A DNA stretch of 64,000 bases from Rhodocollybia butyracea (taxonomy: Eukaryota > Basidiomycota > Agaricomycetes > Agaricales > Omphalotaceae): positions 1 through 64,000 of the forward strand of contig JADNRY010000254.1 in NCBI GenBank assembly GCA_015501585.1. Reading direction: 5' to 3'. A model generated the notes under the pieces. It saw nothing but the letters and a program-made list of their open reading frames with translations. It had not been told where the DNA came from and did not search any database. The translations under genes and the position numbers were made by a program. This document shows, in pieces, positions 57,212 through 64,000 of the stretch. The first letter of the stretch is position 1, and the number at the start of each line of letters is the position of its first letter.

Positions 57212-58527
57212 ATGTCTGCTTTTACACCAGCCCCTCCACCCCCCACAAAGCTAGGCAAGTTTCTCTGGGTCAAGGAAGAGAAAAATATGGATACACTAAC
57301 AGCACATGCCATTGGTCTATAGGCCTCTACAGAATATTGAGTCCTCGTGCAGGTGTTCGCGTCTCTCCGATCTGCCTTGGCGCGATGAGCATCGGGGACC
57401 GTTGGAACTCGGTATGATCGTCTTCTTGATACTCGACCTAGAGCTGACCTAGAAACGACGGTATAGTTCATGGGCTCTATGGATAGGGAGGCCAGTTTCA
57501 AGCTACTCGACGCGTACTTTGATATGGGGGGAAATTTCATCGATACGTCGAACAATTAGTGAGTTCTCAAGCCGTTTTTTCACTGCAGAGACTAATCCTT
57601 GGCCTCTAGTCAAGACGAGTCCTCAGAAGAATTCATCGGCGAATGGATGGAAGAACGTGGTAATCGCGATCAAATGGTTGTCGCGACCAAGGTATATGTA
57701 TTGCCACAAGTTTTCATTCCTCTGGGCTAACGAAAATCGCAGTACACAACTTGCTACAAGACAGGCGACCCCAACGTCAAGCAAAAAAATCAACTACACT
57801 GGTAATAACGCCAAATCTCTTCACATCAGTGTCGAGGCTAGTTGAAAAAACTGCGCACGAGCTACATTGATATCTTGTACATGCACTGGTGGGACTGGGA
57901 TACCTCTGTCGAGGAGGTCATGGACAGCCTGCACAACGTCGTCGCGTCAGGCAAAGTAATTTATCTGGGGGTGTCTGATACTCCAGCCTGAGTCGTCGCA
58001 CAAGCCAATCAGTATGCTAAAGATCATGGGAAAACACCGTTTGTCATTTACGAAGTGGGTGTGTAGTATTCTTGCCTCTGCCTTTCTGATCACATTTTCC
58101 AGGGAAAATGGAACATCATGGATCGTTCCTTTGAACGCGACATAATTCCTATGGCTCGTTCTCTTGGTCTTGCGCTCGCTCCCTGGAGTGTCCTTGCGTC
58201 GAGTAAGCTACGTACGGATGCGGAAGAGCAACGCCGTAAGGAAAGCGGAGAGAAAGGACGCACAATGCTCGGTGACTGGGAACGGCCTCAAAGATAACCT
58301 TGAGGCGCTGGATATTACGCTGAGCGACGAGCAGATTAAGGAGTTCGAGAGCGTAGTGCCGTTTGATGTCGGGTTCCCTATCGACTTCATTGTAGGTCCA
58401 GCCAGAGCTCTTTCCTGCGATAAACTGAAAATATCATTAGGGTGATGGTACGGAGCCCAATTTCTTGTTCAAGACGGCGGGAAACATGGTGAAGATCCCT
58501 CGCACCCCAGCGCTTCGCCCTCAGTGA
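57212..58527 (+). pseudogene. AAD pseudogene (fourth copy)
   Basis: Follows the intact AAD exon by exon, from [15 protein letters not shown] to RTPALRPQ-stop, with the same introns, including the GC-AG first intron (GCAAGT donor). Lesions: one extra A in an A7 run near 57,785 (before INYTGNN), one missing base near 57,843 (GCTAGTTGA), TGG to TGA in the SDTPAW motif near 57,990, and loss of the region between the exon-6 DWER motif and LKDNLEALDIT (about 58,283). The promoter TATA box is kept. Divergence from the intact gene is greater than that of the 13.4-kb copy, so this duplication is older. Confidence 0.93.
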
Positions 58528-58664
58528 GTTTGGATGCACTGGTGACTGAGATTGTAAAGTAAAATTGTGTGTGTAAGTTGCTGAGGTGATATTGTAACAA
58601 TTGACTCTGTTGATTAATTCTTAAATTTCTCTTCTTCTGATATTCAGGGGATCTGTCAAGTAAT

Positions 58665-59437
58665 TTGAGAAGCAGATTCCCATTTGCTTTCCTGAGTGAG
58701 CAACAGCAGATTAGAGAGGGCTCTGAGGGGAGAAACTTTGATGCTGTCCTTGAAGACATTTTTGAACAGGTAGAGCAATCTGGTGATCAGCCAGAGAATG
58801 AGAAAAATGCCTCCCTCCAGGATGGAGCTGTTAAAATTTACTTGTCCAATGTAAAGGACACAGTGGATAAGGCTCTCAAGAGCAAGACTATGCCTTCCTG
58901 CTATACTTCAGGAGGATTTTTTATAAGACCATCCTCACTTTACTTTGCATTCAAAGAGGCCAGGCTGGAGAAAAGATTGGATCCAGTGCCAGCATATTTA
59001 CCTTCTGTTTTTCTCTGGCTTCCCTTTGAACTGGGTGAGGAGGATAGAGTCCTCTGTGTCAGTGATAACTGTATAAAGAAAGGTCAAAAAATGTCACCCA
59101 AGGGGGTGGAACACAACACCTATTGCCAGAAGGGTTATTGGATTGACTGAAAATTACTACATCTTAACCAAGAGGATTTTTTTGCAGAGGTTGTAATGTA
59201 AGCATGCTTTGCTATGATCCAAGGATCATGAAGCAGCTGAGTCCAGAGTTGGTTCAGGAGTTTCCAGCATTCCTCTCAGCACGAAGTGGAATGGACAAGA
59301 AACTTGTAGAATTGATTGGGCATGGAATGTCTGTAGGAGTCAACTCTCATATGCGGGCTAATATGCTTCGTGCAGCACATATGCGGCAATATGATCAGTC
59401 TAAACTCAAATATTATTATGCAATCTATCAAGGTTAA
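58665..59437 (+). pseudogene. DUF6729-like transposon-associated protein, fragment with frameshifts
   Basis: Open stretches give YLPSVFLWLPFELGEEDRVL, then (another frame, 59,115-59,170) a segment like RVIGLTENYYILTKR, then from 59,190 FFCRGCNVSMLCYDPRIMKQ, LSPELVQEFPAFLSARSGMD and MRQYDQSKLKY. This order is familiar from large DUF6729-containing proteins scattered in Agaricomycete genomes. The frame changes at about 59,120 and in the T7 run near 59,180. The rest of the protein is missing, cut by the copia LTR at about 59,440. Assignment from memory of the family, not from a search. Confidence 0.55.
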
Positions 59438-59439
59438 AA

Positions 59440-59628
59440 TAGGATTTAATTCTGGTACAGAGAGAGAGTCGATAGTTAATACGTAGTACAAATGAATAAT
59501 GTATCATAAGTCAACATACCTGGTACAGAGAGAGAGTCGATAGGGGCTCCTCTCTGGACCAGGATGATAAATCGCCTGAATAAGTAATCAACCCTTTTCG
59601 GGTTAAGGCGCTAAGTCAATCTCTAACA
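59440..59628 (-). repeat. Copia 3' LTR (approximate inner limit)
   Basis: Begins TGTTAGAG (minus sense) just after the polypurine tract. It contains a direct repeat of CTGGTACAGAGAGAGAGTCG at 59,452-59,476 and 59,518-59,542. The terminal CA could not be fixed; the DUF6729-like relic starts right beyond. Confidence 0.6.
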
Positions 59629-61462
59629 CCCCCCCTTGACTAGCGTCGAGGCCGAGAAGTTTTACCCATTGTTTATGCAGAGTCCGATGTAGCGGCTTGG
59701 TAAATATATCTGCGACATTTTCTTTGTTTGAAACGTACACGACATCAACGAGACGTTTGGCGATGCAATCTCTAATGAAGTGCTCTCGAATGGAGATGTG
59801 CTTCATCTTGCTGTGAGCATGGGGGTCGTGAGTGCACGCAATTGTTCCTTGATTGTCGCAGAATATGGTCGTCGGTAGAGATTGAGGGAATCCGAGTTCG
59901 GTGAATAAATTTTGGAACCATAGAACGTCTCTGGCGCAGTGTGTCGTAGCTAGATATTCTGCTTCACATGAAGATAGAGCAATGACTGATTGTTGTTTGG
60001 AACTCCATGAGATTGGGGAACCGTTCATAATGATAACGAATCCAGAAACTGATTTCCGTTCATCGCCCATTCCCCAATCCGAATCTGACAGTGCTCGAAT
60101 GAGGGGATAAGTAGGATTCTTTCTTCCGAGCCAGATACCATATGTAATAGTGCCTTTGAGGTAACGCAGTAAATGTTTAGCGGCGGTGATGTGTGAGAGT
60201 CCGTAATTGGACATGAAACGTGCTAACTCGCGGACAGTGTACGAGATATCCGGACGAGAGCAAGTGGACAGATATATTGATTTTCCGACGATGGCGGTGT
60301 AAGGGAAAGAGTTAACTTTAGCAGTTTCCTCTGGAGTGAGCTCTTTTGTGTCTGGGAAGAGGCGACAGCCTGGATCCATAGGCGTCGCTACTGAGTTACA
60401 GTTTTCGAAGTTGAATTCCCGAAGAATAGATTGAGTGTACGTGCTTTGGTCAAGATGAATTGTGCGGTTTTCCCTGTCGCGCGTGATTCTGCAGCCGAGA
60501 TGGAAGTTGGGTTCACCGTTATCAGTGATATCGAAAAGTGAGGCGAGCTCGTCTATGACTGAATCTGATTCTCTGGTGGAGTTCGATCCAATCAGCATAT
60601 CGTCAACGCTAGTAGCCAAGACAGATTTATCGGTTCCACGGTTTCGGTAATAAACGCTCCAATCGGATTCGGTTCTAATGAAGCCAATAGATGTTAACTT
60701 CTTGTGCAGTTCAAGATACCATTGACGACCGGATTGTTTCAAACCGTATAGGCCTTTTCTCAGTCTCCAGTAGCCAGAACCAACAATGGATGGTTTGCGG
60801 AGGTAGATTTCCTCATCCAGAGGACCGTTAAGATAAGCTGTTTTAACATCTATTTGTCGTAACTCCCAGTCTTGTTCTGCGACGAGAGCGAGGACCGTTC
60901 TGATAGATTCCCATCGAGCAACGGGAGCGAAATGTGTGATTAAAGTCTTGACCCGGTATTTGGGTGAAGCCTTTGGCAACGAGGCGAGCTTTGAACCTAG
61001 AAATGAGCCCATCTCGATCTTGTTTAATGCGTAATACCCATTTTGAGCCTACGGCCTTCCTGCCAGGAGGTAAATCCTCGATTACTTGTAAACACCTTTC
61101 GCATTAAGAGACTCTAACTCTTCATAGATGGCAGACAACCAGTGTGACCAATATACGGAAGATTTTGCGTGTTCGATGGTTTCAGGATCCTTTTCGTGGA
61201 TGTCGTCTATGGGATGTTCCAAAGCGCTTCCCACAAAAGTGGATTCGGTAGCTATGAACGCTTTTGTCAATGGAGAGAGGTCATCGGTGGTGCACTCGAC
61301 TTCTATTTCTTCGTCATGAGTAGAATTCAGGAGGTCGAGTAAGATAGTGTTGTGCCCCCCCTCGACAGTGGATTCTGTGAGGAGGTCAACGCGGTATCGA
61401 GCGGGTAGACGTCTTGGTCGAGTACTGTGACGAGGTTCGACGTGGGTAGTACCATCGGACAT
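59603..61462 (-). pseudogene. Copia reverse transcriptase-RNase H region
   Basis: From 61,462: linker ending SHWLSAIYEELESLNAKGVY. The expected continuation (WVLRIKQDRDGLISRFKARL, VAKGFTQIPG) lies in another frame at about 61,060-60,940. The frame to 59,603 then gives FAPVARWESIRTVLALV, DVKTAYLNGPLDEEIYL, GLYGLKQSGRQW, the catalytic ATSVDDMLIGS (SVDD for YVDD) and the RNase H motifs ALSDSDWG, SSCEAEYLA and FCDNQGTIA. It ends NVADIFTKPLHRTLH. Frame changes near 61,085 and 60,930 (an extra T in ACATTTCGC) inactivate it. Confidence 0.9.
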
Positions 61463-61616
61463 TTCAATGTCAGTACTGCGATGGTGTTAGGGCATAAGTT
61501 TCAAAGTTAGGATCAATACACACTCATGAGTTTGGTCAGTTATTGACGTATCAGAGGTGTTAGAGTCCAGGGACGGCCTGTAAACAGGTTAGAATTAGTC
61601 CCTTAGTAATGGATAA

Positions 61617-62658
61617 CTACGCACTTGAGATTAAAACGATCGCTTTTGAACGAATCATCCAAGGCAGCAGTGTCGTGATAAAGCCTGTGATACAGGTTAA
61701 CATTGTGTATATCAACCACTGAAGAAACACGTACTCGTTTTGAGATAGTGTTGGTTCAGTGTCTATAGTCAGATCATCCCAGAGGATGTCTGATAGAGGC
61801 GGAGATGGTAGATGACTCGGGAAGCCATGGAAGTCTACGTCACGTCGAGGTCGGACTGACTTCAAAGTGGGAAACCATATGAGGTAACCCTTGGAGTCTT
61901 TCGCGTATCCGACAAATCGACCTTCTTCCCCTCGAGGTTCCATCTTTCCAATTTCATCTGAGTTAGATTTCCGTGCAGTTACGAGCGCACCAAAGGGTCT
62001 AAGATGAGAGAGGTCTGGTTGTTTTTTGAACCAGCCTTGAAAAGGCGTGATATGGGATAAGGAGGTGTGAGGTACTCTGTTTTTAATATGAGCACTAGTT
62101 TGTGTTGTGAATGGCCAGAACCAAGCCATCATCTGTGAATCGACGAGCATAGCTTCGCGACATTCGTTCTAAGATTTGGTTTGTTTGTTCTGCAACACCG
62201 TTCTGTGGGGAAGCATCCGGGACTGTTTTTTCGTAGGTAATTCCTTCAGTTTCGCAGTATTGTTTGAATTGACCCTCAACAAGCTCGCTGGCGTTGTCGA
62301 CACGCAGGAAGATAATTTCGTACCCGAGTTGTTTCTCGGCGGCAGTGCGAAATAGAATAAATGATTTAAGAGCTTCAGATTTTTGTTTTAAGAAGAAAAC
62401 AACAATGAAACGACTACAGTCGTCTATGAAGGTGATGAAGTAGCGAAAACCCCCGTATCCAGTTGGAAAGGGGCCACAGATGTCAGAATGAATGCGGAAG
62501 AGAGGGCGAGTAGCGCGGTTGGAGGATTTTTTTGGGAATTTCAGCCATTTAATATTGGCGAGGGCGCAGATTCGACAGTGTTCGACTCTGACGCTGTCGA
62601 CGTCCGGAGGAAGTCCGGTCGTCGCGCTCCTCAGGCCTTTAACGTCTATGTGGCCCAT
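61617..62658 (-). pseudogene. Copia integrase region
   Basis: GAG-pre-integrase YHRLMGHI and CRICALANIKWLKFP (HHCC zinc site) are followed by the DDE core: RIHSDICGPFPTGYGG, FLRVDNASELV and SPQNGVAEQTNQ. A frameshift near 62,120-62,150 moves to the frame with LVDSQMMAWFWPFTTQTSAH and FGALVTARKSNS. Integrates cDNA in active relatives. Confidence 0.88.
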
Positions 62659-63971
62659 TAGACGGTGGTAAAACCCACCTTCCTCGATTCTTCAGACTCG
62701 GTACCTGGGCCGAAGAGCGTGGCAGTTGATGGTACCATAGATACCATCAGATCTGATTGCGAGGAGGTTGAGTTGTGATCCGGAGACGGTTTAATCGGAG
62801 ATACAGTCATTTTGTACAGATCCTGGACGATACTTCCGCCAGCAAAAGCCTCACCAGCGGAAGTGAAGTAGACGATGTTGCTGTCTCCGGTAGTGGTGCG
62901 TACACCTTTTCTGTCTAATCTTGACCCGGAGATGAGATTGCATCTCGCAGTAGGAATATGCAAGACATTTGAAAGAGAGAAGACACAAGAAGAATTGTTG
63001 TGAGTTGCATTGAGGACAATTTTTCCTTTACCAACAGCTGCTGCTGTCAAATTGGATCCAAAACCCGAGACGGTGAGTGGTGGATTAAAAGGAACATAAT
63101 CATGGAAGAGTGAACGGTCATGAAAGATGTGTCGGGAAGCTCCAGTGTCGTGGTTGACGCTGTTGTCACTGACAACGGCATCGTTCAAGGCTATGACATT
63201 GACCACAATCTCCTTGTCAATATGGATTTCATCGTCATCGTCGGCTATCTGGAAAGATTCTAGCATGTAAGCCAAGGGGTCGAGATTATTGTGAACTTCA
63301 TCATCAGTGTCATTGGAGAATTGGGCGGAACCAACGAAACGGTTAGAAGAGTCTTCCTTTAACTCCTTTCAACGTTCCAAGATACGGGCATCTGGAGATA
63401 AATGTACGTCTCTCCTTCCACGATAATTAGAAGGATATCTGCCAACCTTCCCTCCTTTATAGGAACAGCAATCCTGTTGGAGATGACCGATAGGTGTCTT
63501 GCAATATGGGTTATCGCAGAAGAGATTTGAGCGACGTTGGCGTTGGTTAGGGTTATAAGGTGTGGGACGCCGACTGTCTCGTTGTTGTTTTCGGTTGGAA
63601 GGACCTGGTCCAATGCACTGCTCGAGGGGAACAGCACTGGCAGAAACAGTAGCGTAGGCGCTAGGAACGGCAGCATTGGATGTGGATGTGGTAGGTTTAG
63701 CCTTTTTCTTTCCATTCACGATAGCGTTTATCTGAACAAAAGAGGAAGAAACGCCTCAATTAACTTCTTCAATCTTCAAGCGCTGGATAACGAATTTTGA
63801 AGTGATGGGGTGACCAGTAATCTCGCCAATCCTAAGTTTCTCGAGGAGAAAATCACGACAATTTGTCCACTTCTGTTCAGTAGTCATCAGGGTAACGAGA
63901 TGGCTGGCAAATTCAGTATCGGACATGATATTGGGATTAGCGTCTCGGAGTTTGTTATAGAGTTGGACCAT
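62658..63971 (-). pseudogene. Copia gag and protease region
   Basis: The gag piece (63,971-63,756) reads MVQLYNKLRDANPNIMSDTE through FVIQRLKIEEVN. A stop near 63,754 could be bypassed by a 37-bp GT-AG stretch to INAIVNGKKKAKP. The zinc knuckle CDNPYCKTPIGHLQQDC lies at about 63,470. A TGA at about 63,367 interrupts the same frame, which then holds the protease active site VNHDTGASRHIFHD at about 63,150. Confidence 0.85.
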
Positions 63972-64000
63972 GATGTCCCGCCAGTTGACAACATCATCGT

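Larger units (their letters stand above)
59440..64000 (-). mobile_element. Ty1/copia LTR retrotransposon, decayed, extends beyond the right edge
   Basis: The minus strand carries gag, protease, integrase, RT and RNase H in copia order (integrase before RT). A polypurine tract GGGGGGT at 59,629-59,635 precedes the 3' LTR, which begins TGTTAGAGATTGACTTAGCG at 59,628. The 5' LTR and gag start lie outside the window. The polyprotein is split by at least two in-frame stops and about five frameshifts. Confidence 0.93.

Overview
This looks like a transposon-rich stretch of a mushroom-forming fungus (Basidiomycota, Agaricomycetes) chromosome. The reasons are short GT-AG introns of about 45-90 bp, families expanded in Agaricomycetes (aryl-alcohol-dehydrogenase-like aldo/keto reductases, YRCY-motif 7-TM proteins, NACHT/ankyrin NLR-like proteins carrying a SGASNF...GG.FTNV leader, HNH and DUF6729-like proteins), a Ngaro-type tyrosine-recombinase retrotransposon, and an intron-bearing tRNA-Glu. 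All calls come from reading the sequence; no database search was run and the species is not identified.

Layout. 1-1.5 kb: broken 3' part of a NACHT-ankyrin gene (copy A). 2.1-4.3 kb: a CACTG foldback element, an integrase-core relic and a LINE-like tail. 5.0-5.5 kb: a decayed tRNA-Glu twin and a good tRNA-Glu(UUC). 6.0-11.8 kb: an intact three-gene block made of a pyridoxamine-phosphate-oxidase-like flavoprotein (minus), an aryl-alcohol dehydrogenase (plus, sharing an upstream region with the flavoprotein) and a 7-TM protein (plus). 12.1-17.6 kb: a tandem, decayed duplicate of that block. 18.0-19.4 kb: an alpha/beta hydrolase (minus). 22.6-23.8 kb: relics of an EFL1-like GTPase and of an AAD gene. 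24.1-25.2 kb: a broken HNH gene (minus). 29.2-33.3 kb: NACHT-ankyrin copy B with 20 ankyrin repeats and one frameshift. 33.8-38.8 kb: a complete-length but frame-broken Ngaro element with split direct repeats. 39.0-41.1 kb: two uncharacterised minus-strand genes. 42.1-46.5 kb: a duplicate of the HNH-to-NLR segment, with NACHT copy C lacking its ankyrins. 46.5-48.9 kb: repeats (LTR-like fragment, 11-bp minisatellite, two foldback elements). 51.4-52.7 kb: an intact 7-TM gene (minus). 54.5-55.5 kb: an intact SAM methyltransferase (minus). 57.2-58.5 kb: an AAD pseudogene. 58.7-59.4 kb: a DUF6729-like relic. 59.4 kb to the right edge: a decayed Ty1/copia element (minus).

Genes whose spliced models stay in frame from ATG to stop are the flavoprotein (6.0 kb), AAD (7.3 kb), 7-TM (10.2 kb), hydrolase (18.0 kb), a small unknown (40.6 kb), 7-TM (51.4 kb) and methyltransferase (54.5 kb). 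The window is shaped by duplication and decay: AAD occurs four times with one intact copy, the NLR three times in three states of damage, and an HNH/unknown/NLR segment twice. No operon-like pathway is evident. The nearest thing to a system is the NLR-like (STAND) family: a signalling leader motif, a NACHT switch and a near-identical 99-bp ankyrin array, co-duplicated with a divergent HNH-nuclease gene.
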